A stretch of DNA of 64,000 nt, taken from NCBI GenBank assembly GCA_030760725.1, contig JASWHV010000009.1, positions 93,236,780-93,300,779 of the forward strand, written 5' to 3'. The position numbers and the translations under genes were made by a program. This DNA is from Neostapfia colusana (lineage: Eukaryota > Streptophyta > Magnoliopsida > Poales > Poaceae). Below, piece after piece: positions 33,401 to 44,516 of this stretch. Numbering within the stretch: the stretch's first letter is position 1; each line of letters starts with the position of its first letter. Under the pieces are notes generated by a model. That model was given only the letters and a program-made list of their open reading frames with translations, did not search any database and was not told the DNA's origin.

Positions 33401-34577
33401 GCTATAGTTCGGGATCACACGGGTATGGTTTAAAGAGGCAAACTAAAGTTTTATGTTTCCAAAGATGAGACCGGGCAGGAGGGTTAGGCAGTGACAAGAC
33501 GAGGTCTTGGTCGAGTAGCTCTGCCTGTGTCGGTTAAGGACCGAGCTGTGTGCGGCCCTGCTGAGCAAGTATTGAGTTTTGTACCGGATGCTTACTGCTA
33601 TATGGGACCCAGGAAACCAATGTACCAGGTTAACTGGATTGTAGAGGCATATCACATCGTCTCGTTAGACCTATGAGCCCGAGATGGCGCTATCGGTTCT
33701 ACAGTCGGATGTCTTGCGAAAGGTTGCCACATACGACATAATGAAGGACGCCAGATTTGGGTCTTCAGAGGCGGGCGTATGTGTCGAGTTATCCGAGCAG
33801 TGTTTGATTCGAATCACCGTCCCTCGCGGATATGAGTACCACTTGCTCACTGTGTTGTGACGTAGTAAGCAAGATGTGTGATAACAGTTTGCAAGTTTTA
33901 ATTGCTGTTATGATAATTCGAATTGCCTGAAAATCATGGATGAAGTAGAGATAGAGCAAACTAAAGTTATTTTCCACCTTGGGACAAGTAACATTGGAAT
34001 GAAGCATTTCTTGTTTGATTGTGGAGTTCCATTCTTGCTCGACACAAGGTTATTACTATGGTGGCTAAAATCTGAAAATTAAGGATGAACTTTTAGGTGA
34101 GTCTTTATGCAACTTACATGTTTAGGTCTTAAGTTACTTTCATGTAGAGTTACATGTCTTAGGAGAGGCAGTTAAGTCTTGCTGAGCCTTTGTGCTCACT
34201 CTTGCTATATGAGTGGTTTTGCAGGTTAACATCGACGCTTTTAAAGAAGGATGTTCGGTGAGACTCGGAGACTTCCGAGTCACATAACACATGGAGAACC
34301 CAGCCGCTGCAATGTCTTCGTGTTGCTAGCGAGGGGAGTCCTCGGGCTGGACCTCTTCTCGAGTGCTCATTCGTTATTCAACGTGAGTTGATTGTAGACT
34401 TCCGCTGTAGCTATTTGATGTAAATTATTTACAAGGAACATTGGTAAGCTTTCGCTTTTGATTTATGTAATACAGTGTCCTTATATGTGTGCTGTTGGGT
34501 GCCGCATAACACGGCACCACCCAATGCGATTCCCGGGCTAGCGGCACGGCCCCGTGACACGGGTCGGGTCCCTCTCA
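30412..34577 (+). repeat. Middle element 5' LTR (4166 bp)
   Basis: It runs from TGTAAAAGTTCC to GGGTCCCTCTCA, with the PBS three bases later. It matches 56075-60232 throughout, with scattered substitutions and small indels (for example about 20 bp near 31475 absent at 57140). The layout is AT-rich 5' part, GC-rich block 31020-32200, AT-rich part, then a conserved 3' core (33300-34577). A GATATAAGGGG stretch near 30952 is a TATA candidate. Confidence 0.93.
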
Positions 34578-34580
34578 GCG

Positions 34581-34593
34581 TGGTATCAGAGAC
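34581..34593 (+). promoter_or_regulatory. Middle element primer-binding site
   Basis: TGGTATCAGAGAC follows the LTR by three bases, close to the initiator tRNA-Met complement. The inner element is inserted only 12 bases downstream (34606), splitting the leader right after the PBS. Confidence 0.88.
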
Positions 34594-34605
34594 GCATTGG
34601 TAATA

Positions 34606-37600
34606 TGACACGACCCCAAGGTCTTGTCGAGCCAGGATCACGCTGAGGGGTGCTGCGTTGCACAGCACCGAATAACACACATCAAAGGTACAAAGCGGAA
34701 GCAAAACTTTTATTACATAAAGTGGTGTATGAACATTTTTACATCAAAATAGGTCCAGTCTACACTCACGGGCATAGACTACGCATCAAGTTCACGTTCA
34801 GCCCGTGAACGTGTCCTTGCTAGCACACACGCACACTAACATGGCGGCGTGCACGACTCCCACTCGACGGGGTTACCCTCCTGGGGTTCCGTCTCGTCCT
34901 CGGGAGTCCCTTCCTAATAGAACCCTGCAAAATCTTGAAACACAAGCAGTGAGCACGAAGGCTCAGCAAGACTGACCCGTCTCTCCTAAACATGGAACTT
35001 CTACATGAGGGGTGATGGGTACATGAGATAAAAACAAGTTGCAAAGGACTCGCCTAATTAGTGGGACCTTACTTTCAAGTTTTAGCAGCAGGTGGTAGAG
35101 AACCTTACGCTAAGGCACATGAGAGAGCCGCAATCAAACAAGAAACATATTTCTCTCATGTACTTTGCCCAAAGTTGAAATGAACTTTAATTAGCTCTAA
35201 ACTACAGCAAATCATTAACAATCAAGTCCATCTTTCAATCAGCAACATTTTAACATGTAACTAGCCTGTTCTTTCTACGTCAAGGTACAGTGAACAAGTG
35301 GTACTCAATGACCACGAGGGACGGCGATTATAATCGATTTACACCTGCAGGGTTACCGGAATAACCCGTCACGTACGCCCATACTCGATGTTGCCTACAA
35401 CAACCATCACGGACATCGTACCAAACAACCTTTCACCCGTCAGCCAAATGTTGAACCGGTCCAATCATCCCAAGCAAGAGGTCTCTGCACGCGCATCTCA
35501 GTGCCGCCAGCCGATTTACACCTCAATCTCTCAACCTACCCTCTGAACGACCAGCTATGCCTCAACACCCAGCTACCCGGGTTACATCGGTTTCCCGGTT
35601 CTCATATAGCCGGTAGGTCTTCGGTACTGTTCTAGCTTGTTCAACGGGCCCGCACATGGCTCGGTCCTCAATCAACACAAGTGGAGCTACAGCACACAGG
35701 CCCAAAAGTCCTGCTGCCCTTACTCTCCGCTCGGTCTCATCTTTCTTGCCATGTGTATCATGTGCTATCTCTACCCGAGTCGAGTGCCTCTAGCCTATGC
35801 TCGCGAGTAGTTCCAACTACTCGACTTGTACCGAATCCTACCCTAACTTAGCTTTGCAGTAGCTAACGGGGTTTGCAATCCTAAACCCAACCCATGGTTT
35901 TCTTGGCTATGAAATTGGGTTTTCAAACAAGACTCTAATGCAAGGAAATAAGTGATACTCAAACAAAATGCTCAAAACAATAAAAATTTGTAAATAAGTT
36001 AATGCAAACCGGAGCTTGCCTTGCTGCTCTTGGTCGTAAGCTAGCTGCTCCTCCGGAGTAACAAAGTCTAGGACTTCGGGTTCCTCCTCGACCTTAGCGA
36101 CTACATGATATAAGAAGTACATGTATTAATTAAACGCATTTGAATTGAGTTTTAACTTTGTGAACCTTCTAAGTATCACTAGACAGACCCAAAGACTGTG
36201 AAACTTTTACTGTGGCTTGGTTACAACCTAAACAGACACTTGGTCAAGTTTTAGTTGCAGCAAAGCTCATTTGAGCCCTCCACAATTAAGTATGTCCTTG
36301 ACCTTAATTGGAACTCCTAGGGTGCTCTAGGGATTTTCATGGAACAAGCCATGACTTTCTGAAAACTATATGTTCAGAGGGTTCTAATGGAGTTGGCCTC
36401 AGTTAATTTGAAGGTTCCTAGCTACAGATATGAGCTAAACAATTTCAGAGAAAATTCTGAAAATGTTTCTGAACATTTTCTATTTTTTTCTGGAACAGTT
36501 TCACTAATCACACCATTAGGATGATCAAACGAGCTCAAATGGACCTGAAATTTTTATGGTAGTTCAGCGATATTATGGTGAACATCCCAGCAAAATTTCA
36601 GAATTTTCCTCCAAGGGATTCAACAGTTAAAATTCGACAACAGTTTAAACTTTGAGGAATTAATTATGGAGAATTAAGGATTTTCATGCAGTGAAACTTG
36701 ATTTGCTGGAAAGTTCTCAAAGAGTTGAATCCAACAAAATTTGGTTCACTCGATTTGGAGTTTCGTAGCCCAAGTTATGAGGATCTGATGTTTGAATGAA
36801 ATCTGAAAATCGGGGAAAAGTTTGAATCTGCCGGTGGACCACGGGGACATATATTGAGCGCTGAGGCGTCGGCACACCGGAGTCTACGGGGTATTTTCGC
36901 GCCAGCACACCAGATTCGAGCCGCAGCCCGATCCCGATTTAAAATATCTGCCGCTGACGGCTGGGGTCCACCCCCTTCGTCTACCTCCCGCCGCCCGCGC
37001 TCTGCCGCCGGGGTACCTCGCCGGAGAGCTCGCCGGCAGCCTCTGTGGAGCTCCAAGCTTCATGATTCTAGCCGCCCCTACCTATTTTCACTCGGAGAAC
37101 ACGATTCCGGGCTCAGCTCGTCATGAAAATGGCCGGCACATGGTCGGCGACGAGCAGCAGCCTCGGGAGAACTTCGGCCGTGTTGCCCGTCCTCCCTAGC
37201 ACCTCACCCGATCGAGCTAACGGTCGTCGAGCATCAGTGGACCATAGGAAAGGTCGACATGAGCTCCACGGAGCTCGGGAAGGGCGGTGTTGGGCTGTCA
37301 CCGTGCGACCTAGGCCGGAAATCGTGATTTCTACTAAAACATGAAGAACAGCGGCTTCCCTCCATGGTTCTTCGTGGTTCCGGCTCCTATGGACTCGTAC
37401 GGGCAACTAGAAGTGATCCTCTCCATTATAGTATGAGTGATGCAGTGTGGTTTACGAATTTCTCTGATCGGTGCCGACTCCACTTTTGCACACCGTCACG
37501 AAAACACGAAATTCTGGCCTGAGCAGTGTTTGTCACGCCGCCGGAGCTTGCGGGAATGAAAGAGGGACTGAAGGCGAACCTCTTTTCTGTTCACAGCTCG

Positions 37601-38662
37601 GTGATCGGTGGGCTGTGGTTTCCGGAAGGATGATTCCCGCAGTGGCGGCTCGAGCTGAACCGGCAGAGGAAAGATCACCTCGGTGGAGCTCGGGGAGGAC
37701 TGCGCAGGGTCTGGAACCGACGCGAGGGTGTCGAAGATGGCTTGGCGCACCCAGTGCTGGTCTCAGATCGCCGGGAGGATCACTGGATCGGCCGGGCGAT
37801 GAGGAACCGAAAGTTCACTCGGGCGGCGAGGAGTTTCAGTCTGTTGGGTGAGAGTGCGTCGGGGTAGGGATGGGGAGCACCGGCGACTGCTCGGACGCCT
37901 AGATAAGGGCCCCGGAAGTCGGTTCAGCGGCCGTGGCGGCAAGCAGGTGGTGGCGCGGCGGCCTCCCCTCGGTGGCGCTCTCGGGAGAAGCTCGGGGACC
38001 CGAGCACTGAAAGTCCACTCTGTTAGATCTTTTCAGTGGTTGACATGTGGGTCCCAATTTTCTTTTAACCTCTGAAATTAACTCCAAATCACTGTTGTAA
38101 ACAGTAAGCCTAAACTGCCCATTGTGATTTGAATTATTCACCTCTGAGCCATTTGAATTGGTTAGAATTCAAATTGGGTTTGGTTTGGATAAATTTTCAG
38201 CACATGTTCAGTTTGAAATTCAAATAAAATTTGAATTTGCCCCACTTAACTCATGTCAAGATCAACACCAAATGGAGTAAAAATTGGTGTGTGAGCTTAC
38301 AAAAATGTGCTGAGTAAGAATATGCTTCCCACTTTTGAATTTATGGGATCAAAACAGTTTGAATTTGCATTTGAGTTCAAAACTGCCCTCTTTCTAGCTA
38401 TACCCAAAATGACCTCAAAAAGGTCTTGAATTTGGGTGAAACTTGGCATGGACATTCCTAGCACTGAGTAGGAGTTTTCATATGCCCAGCCCCTGTATAT
38501 CACATGTGGGAAATACCACTTTTGCAATATGTGGATTTATTCCCTAATGAGCATGTTGATGGTGGTTACTTGCTCTTCAAATGTGTTTATGAACTTGCTT
38601 CAAATGAGGTGTGTGTGTGGTGATGACACTTCAAGCATGTGTCAAAAACTGAGGCCCTTACA
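34606..38662 (-). repeat. Inner element 3' LTR (4057 bp)
   Basis: It is paired with 46019-50076. On its own strand it starts TGTAAGGGCCTCAG at 38662, has an AT-rich 600 bp with a GTGATATACAGGGG TATA-like stretch (about 38488-38502), a GC-rich block (about 38030-36830), and a long AT-rich part. It then has a conserved 3' core that is the reverse complement of the outer element's core. It ends GTCGTGTCA at 34606. Confidence 0.94.
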
Positions 38663-38680
38663 TTCCCCCCCCCCTTAAAA
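38663..38680 (-). promoter_or_regulatory. Inner element polypurine tract
   Basis: On the minus strand TTTTAAGGGGGGGGGGAA immediately precedes the TGTAAGGG start of the 3' LTR. It is the expected plus-strand primer; the ten-G run is longer than in the middle element (six G). Confidence 0.85.
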
Positions 38681-38732
38681 GAATCTCGTCCCAAGATTAT
38701 AAGGTGAAAATGAGAGAGAGGACGGTGGAGAA

Positions 38733-40868
38733 TTACCGGATATGCAACGTGAAAAAGTCGGGGTAGTTAGCACGAAGAAATCCTTCGCTCTCCCATGTCG
38801 CTTCGTAAGGTGAAAATGATTACTCCATAGAACTTTGTAGAACCACAACGTGCGGTTGCGTGTGGTTCGGGCTTTTTCGTCAATGATCTGAACCGGTTCC
38901 TCCCGATAGGTGAGATCCGGTTGCAGTTCTTCAATGTCCTCCAGCTGAACGGTAGTTGATAATTTGAGACACTTCCTCAGCTAGGAAATATGAAAGACGT
39001 CGTGCACACCGGAAAGTGCTTCTGGTAATCTCAGCCAGTATGCTACTGATCCACATCTTTCGGTAATCTGGAATGGACCAATGAATCGGGGTGCCAACTT
39101 CCCTCTCACCCCAAATCTGTTTACGCCCTTCATTGGAGACACACGTAGGTATACGTGATCCCTGACTTCAAATTGCAATGGGCGTCTTCTCCGGTCCGTA
39201 TACTGTTTCTGGCGGGATTGGGCGGCTTTTAGGTTTGCTTGAATAAGCCGAACATTTTCCTCCGCGTTGTTGACAAGGTCAATCCCGAAGGTAATCCTTT
39301 TGCCAGACTCACACCAATTCAGTGGTGTGCGGCACTTCCTTCCGTATAGCGCCTCGTAGGGCGCCATCTTTATGCTGGCTTGGTACCCATTGTTGTACGA
39401 GAACTCGGCTAACGGCACGTGATCATCCCAATTCTTGCCGTTGTTGATAGCGCAAGCTCGTAGCATGTCTTCTAGGATCTGATTTACCCGCTCGGTTTGC
39501 CCATCCGTCTGCGGGTGGTATGCTGAACTACGGATCAGCTTCGTCCCCAATGCAGCGTGTAGCTGCTCCCAAAAACGGGACACAAATAAAGTGCCCCGAT
39601 CCGATATGATGGTACGGGGTACGCCGTACAAGCATAGGATCCGTGAGATGTACAGTTCAGCGTACTTCTTGGCGTTGTAGTTGGTGTGGACCGGGATGAA
39701 ATGGGCAACTTTGGTGAGCCGGTCGACGATCACCCACACAGAATCATGTTTCTGGAAGGTGGTGGGTAGACCGACGATGAAGTCCATGCTCATGTCCTCC
39801 CACTTCCAGGCAGGAATGCGCAGTGGTTGTAGCAGTCCCGGTTTCCGCATATGATCTGCGTTCACCCTTCGGCATGTATCACACTCGGACACGTACTTCA
39901 CGATTTCCCGCTTCATCCGTGTCCACCAAAACTTGCTTCTGAGTTCTTGATACATTTTGTTGCTGCCGGGGTGAATAGAAAATTTTTATTGAGCCTCATC
40001 AAAAATTTTCTTCCATAACTCCGGGTTACGGGGTACGACGATCCGGTCCTTGAACCATAGAACGCCGTCTCCGTCCTTCCAGAAACATTTAAGCTCCCCA
40101 CTGTCTACACGTCTCCGCAAATGCGACATGCCCTTGTCATGTCTCTGAGCTGCCGCTATCTCTTCACGGATGGTGGGGATCAAAGCTAGGTTGTAGAGAG
40201 CTCCGTGTGGAATCACATGTAGTGGTGGTTCACTCTCTTCCAACGGTGTGATGGTCAGATTGTTGACGTGTGACTTACGGCTCAGCGCATCTGCCACTAC
40301 GTTTGCCCTGCCTGGATGATAATGGATCTCTATTTCGTAATCCTTTATCAATTCTAACCATCTTCGCTGCCTCATGTTCAACTCCTTCTGAGTGAATATG
40401 TACTTGAGGCTCTTGTGGTCGGTATATAAATGTACGAGGTTACCGAGTAGGTAGTGCCTCCACATCTTGAGTGCGACTACGACGGCAGCGAGCTCCAAGT
40501 CATGGGTTGGATAATTTTGCTCATGGTTTCTAAGCTGCCGTGACCCATATGCGACCACTCTTCGGTCTTGCATCAGCACACATCCGAGCCCAATGCCGGA
40601 TGCATCGCAGTACACATCGAACGGTTTTGTTGTGTCTGGCTGCACCAAAACCGGTGCTAATGTTAGGTGCTTAACTAAAGCCTTGAATGCCGCTTCACAT
40701 GCTGGACTCCAAAGATATTTGGTAGCCTTCTTCAGCAGCTACGTCATCGGCTTGGCAATCTTCGAGAAGTTCGGAATGAACCTCCGATAATATCCCGCGA
40801 GTCCGAGGAAACTCCGTACCTCGTGAACAGTTCTCGGGGACTTCCAATTCAGCATTTGAGTGATCTTA
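38733..40868 (-). pseudogene. Inner element pol: RT end, RNase H, integrase, chromodomain
   Basis: This continues the polyprotein after a one-base deletion near 40868. The readings show FLGLAGYYRRFIPNFSKI then a stop (Glu codon to TAG, about 40740), RNase H (FDVYCDASGIGLGC, HLYTDHKSLKYIFTQ, NVVADALSRK) to a stop near 39986, and the integrase finger (CDTCRRVNADH). The integrase core follows with MDFIVGLP, SDRGTLF and TDGQTERVNQ (all three catalytic acids kept). At VFHIS a Gln codon is TAG (38981). The chromodomain-like tail (DLTYREEPVQIIDEKARTT) follows with a frameshift near 38800 and a final TAA at 38733. Confidence 0.87.
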
Positions 40869-43302
40869 CTCAGTCTACAGCGATACCCTCCGCTGAGATG
40901 ATATGCCCGAGAAAAGGCACCTGCGATATCCAGAATTCGCACTTGCTGAATTTCGCGTATAGCTTGTGATCCCGCAGCTGTTGCAAGACTATACGAAGAT
41001 GCTTCTTGTGATCTTCCTCCGACTTAGAGTATACCAGTATATCGTTGATGAAGACCACGACAAACTTGTCCAGCTCCGGCATGAACACCGAGTTCATTAA
41101 ATACATGAAGTGAGCTGGAGCATTGGTGAGGCCGAAGGACATGACCAGATACTCATAAAGTCCGTACCTCGTCGAGAAAGCCGTCTTCGGAATGTACTCA
41201 GCCTGTATCTTAATCTGATGGTACCCGGATCTTAAGTCCATCTTGGAGAAGATCTTTGCCTCGACCAACTGATCAAACAACATGTCAATCCGTGGCAACG
41301 GGTACTTGTTCTTGATGGTTACGGCGTTTAATGGACTATAGTCCACGCAAAGCCGCAACTTTTCATCCTTCTTCTTTACGAATAATGCCGAACAGCCCCA
41401 TGACGAGGAGCTCGGCCGAATAAAACCCTTCTCCAGGAGGTCCGTTAGCTGAGTCTTCAGCTCAGCCAATTCCTTGGGCGCCATCTTGTACGGCCTTCGG
41501 GATATTGGCATGGTTCCCGGTGCAAGTTCAATCTTGAACTCCACCTCTCTATCGGGTGGCATCCCAGGTAAATCATCCGGGAACACGTCAGGGAACTCTT
41601 GGACCACTGGAATATCTTCCAATCTGATGGTTGTGGATTGATAGACACTTGGAAGTTTTATTTCTGGACTGTCCAGAAATAAGGAATGAGATTCGTGCAC
41701 TTCTGAGTTTAAGTGCACAACTCGGAGGACGGTGTCTAAAACAGCACCGTGACGGGTTAACCACGACATCGCTAAGATGACATCGACCTTTTGTCCCTCT
41801 AAAATTATGAGAGATGTAGGGTATACTCTACCCTCCAAGCAGAATGGCGCTTTTGGGACCATCGTGCTTGCTGAAATTTTCCCACCCGGTGAACAGATCA
41901 CATGAGGACTATCGGTGGGTAGTATTTGCAAGCTATATTTATCAATGAAAGCTTGGCTAATGAAGCTATGCGTGGCGCCCGAATCAAACAATACTATGGT
42001 GGGATGCTGGTGGAGTTGGAACATACCCGCAAGGATTGGCTCACCCTCCGGCACGTCCTCTATGGCAAGCTGGTGGACAGTGCCGGGCCTAGGGTTGGCC
42101 CGCCGCGCATTAGTAGGGTTCTGGGGTTGATTCCTCCCCAGAAACTGCGGTGCAACTCCGCCGCCTTGCCTCTCCGGACAACTGCTGGCGAAGTGTCCTG
42201 GAAGACCACACTTGTAACATGTGGCCGCTGCTTGTGCGGTGCTCGGGGGACGAAAGCCTGGCATGCGCTGCTGAGGCGCATAAGCACGCGGCATCACCAG
42301 CTTCTGCTGCTGTTGTTGTTGTGGAGGTGGTGCTGGCAGTGCCGGCCTGAATGCCGGTGAAGGATACGGCCGACTGCGGAACGGCATCGGCCTCTGGGGT
42401 GGTTGCCAGCGGGGACCTGAGGGTGGGCGATTCACCATCCGAAATTTTTGAGAAGGACTGCCTCCTTCTCCACTGCTTTGCGGCGCGCTTTGCTTTCTCT
42501 CTGCCGCCGCTAACTCCTTTCCGGAGTCCTCCTGGACAATCGCAGCATCAATGATGTCGTTGAGGCTGCCGCGATTGAACATCACCAATTTGTCTTTCAG
42601 GAGCGGGTTAAGCCCCTGGTAAAAGTGGCCCCACCGCTTCTCGTAGGTATCGGCGTGATACGACGCGTAGAGCGCGAGATCGTTGAACGCCCTGGAGTAT
42701 TCCAGCGCGTTCTGGCTCCCTTGCTGCAGGTGTAGGAACTCCTGCATCTTCCTCTTCATCAGAACCGGCAGTATGTCATAGGACCTGAAGGCCGTCCGGA
42801 ACTCCGCCCAGGTCATTACTCGGTCGGTGGGCTGTGAAGCACAGAAGTTTGCCCACCACGTGCTTGCGGATCCTTGGAGCTGCAGGACCACAAACTGAGT
42901 CTTGCGCTGCTCACTTATTTGGAGTAGCCCGAACTTCATCTCTATTGCGCGGAGCCAGTTGTCCGCGTCGAGAGGTTCATCCGCCCTTGAGAATACCGGA
43001 GGATGAGTTGCTAGGAAGTCGGAGTAGGAGCTCTGTTGACGCTCCTCACGATATTGACGTCTCTCTGGGCGAGACGTATTGGCGATGAGAGTTTGCAGCA
43101 ACTCCGTGTGCTGCTGATGAGAACCCGCCATTGCCGCGACGATGTCGGCCAATGTAACCGTTGGCAGTGGCGGTGGTGGTGTTTGCTGTTGCTGTTGCTG
43201 CTGTTGCTACTGCTGTCCCGAGGAGTCCTCGGGAGGCTGTTGGGAGGTCTCTCCCCCTTGGCTGGAACCCCCAGCGTCCGGGTTGGCACGAGTACGAGTC
43301 AT
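40869..43302 (-). pseudogene. Inner element gag, protease and reverse transcriptase
   Basis: The gag ATG at 43302 (MTRTRANPDAGGSS) is in frame with the 760-codon open stretch 43152-40870, interrupted only by TAG at 43207-43209 inside a Gln run (CAG to TAG). Counted from 43152: gag core residues about 45-215 (SASTWWANFC, EFRTAFRSYD), zinc knuckle CYKCGLPGHFASSC near 312, protease LFDSGATHSF near 388, RT from about 530 (KKDEKLRLCVDYSPLN, FSKMDLRSGYHQIK). The RT motif reads VVFINDILVYSK: the first Asp of FIDD is Asn (codon 41046-41044). A one-base deletion ends the frame at EGIAVD. Gag and RT are otherwise well preserved. Confidence 0.92.
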
Positions 43303-43574
43303 TCTGAAATTCAAAACAGCAGCGATTAGCACATGTCATACTTAAAATTCCATATGCAACAGTATGTATTGAAGTGACACACGAATAATTTGCACAACAT
43401 TCACATATATTGATAAAGCGTAAACTTTATACAAGATACATTATTCCCGGGTCTCCGAGAAGTCGTGCTCATGTCATCACTACTTATACATACGCTACTG
43501 CCTACACGACATGTCACCGATTACAAAAGTTGGGTTACACTACTCTAGCTGCCCTACTTGGCAACTGTAACCCC

Positions 43575-44516
43575 CTACTCGGAGTAGAACTCGACCTCCT
43601 GCGGGTCGTCCTCCTCCGGTACCTCTGCTGGTGGCTCCGGATCTACCACCTCTTCTCTCATCTCAGGTTCTCCCATTGCCGGAAGACCCAAGACCACCGG
43701 TATGCCCAATACCGGAGGTACGAGGTCCTGCAACGCGTGCACCTCGTCCATGGCTTGGTTGTAGTCTTCTTCCCAGCTTTTCCCTTCCTCAATAGCATCA
43801 TCTCACTCTTGAGTAAGGTCCTCATTCTGCTGGGTTAAAGTCCGCACCAGCTCTTGTAACACCGCGATGTCGACGCAGCTTTTCTTCGCCTTCTTCCGAC
43901 GATGCAACTGATTATGCTGTTCGTTCAGTCGCTTGATCATCGGAAGGAGCACATTGCGGAGTGTGCTGTGGTCACTCTCAAAATGGTTTCCACGGCTTGT
44001 GCTCTCCTTGAGCCTTGCGGCGAGATGCTCCGTATGAACAGCTTGGCTGGCCATCACGGTGTTTCCCGCCCTCATCTGGAGGCTGAGGGTTGCCTCCGCG
44101 GAGTTGTACCTTGGGCAACTCGGGTCTGTTGCCTCCCGGTACCTCCCTTCCCACACATGATGAGCCCGTCCCTCCACCGGAACAAGCGCATATGGAGTTC
44201 CCTCCATCGCTCTCACGTGTAGTTGGCAGAAACGTGACATGGTGTCACGGGCTGCCACTTGCCACATCCCTTCCGGTTGTCTACCTCTCACCGTGACGGT
44301 GAACGGCACCCAACCGGGTGGCGTAGGTCCTGCAGGGACTTCGACATGGATTGCCCACGTCTTGTTTCCCTCCTCGCCTTCTTCCTTGGCGAAGTACTGC
44401 GGCATTTGGTTGTACCCGAAATATCGAAGCATCTGCCTCAATGCTTCCGGATAGCCGTTGTGGTGAGAACAGTGGGATTCCACCCACCCATTCTCGAACT
44501 GTTTATCTGCTGTCAT
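43575..44516 (-). pseudogene. Extra pre-gag ORF of the inner element (function unknown)
   Basis: This is an ORF of 237 codons from 44516 (MTADKQFENGWVESHC) to a TGA at 43805-43803. The same frame stays open for 75 further codons to a TAG at 43577-43575, so the undamaged product would be about 312 residues. The core has EALRQMLRYFGYNQMPQYF, GMWQVAARDTMSRFCQLHV and AMEGTPYALVPV. A leucine/glutamine heptad region follows (NVLLPMIKRLNEQHNQLHR, ELVRTLTQQNEDL) and an acidic, proline-rich tail (VDPEPPAEVPEEDDPQEVEF). It lies 272 bp upstream of gag on the same strand. Part of the core resembles the extra ORF of CH2. It contains no known retroelement enzyme motif. Confidence 0.75.

Noticed and set aside
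36775..38075. ORFs of 70-126 codons on both strands, repeated at 48189-49489
   Set aside because: Repetition is explained by the paired LTRs; no domain is recognisable and the frames shift between copies.
41915..42554. Plus-strand ORFs opposite the inner gag-protease
   Set aside because: Antisense of a well supported minus-strand polyprotein.
43142..43345. Cys-rich plus-strand ORF with a run of cysteines
   Set aside because: It is the antisense reading of the Gln-coding repeat in gag.
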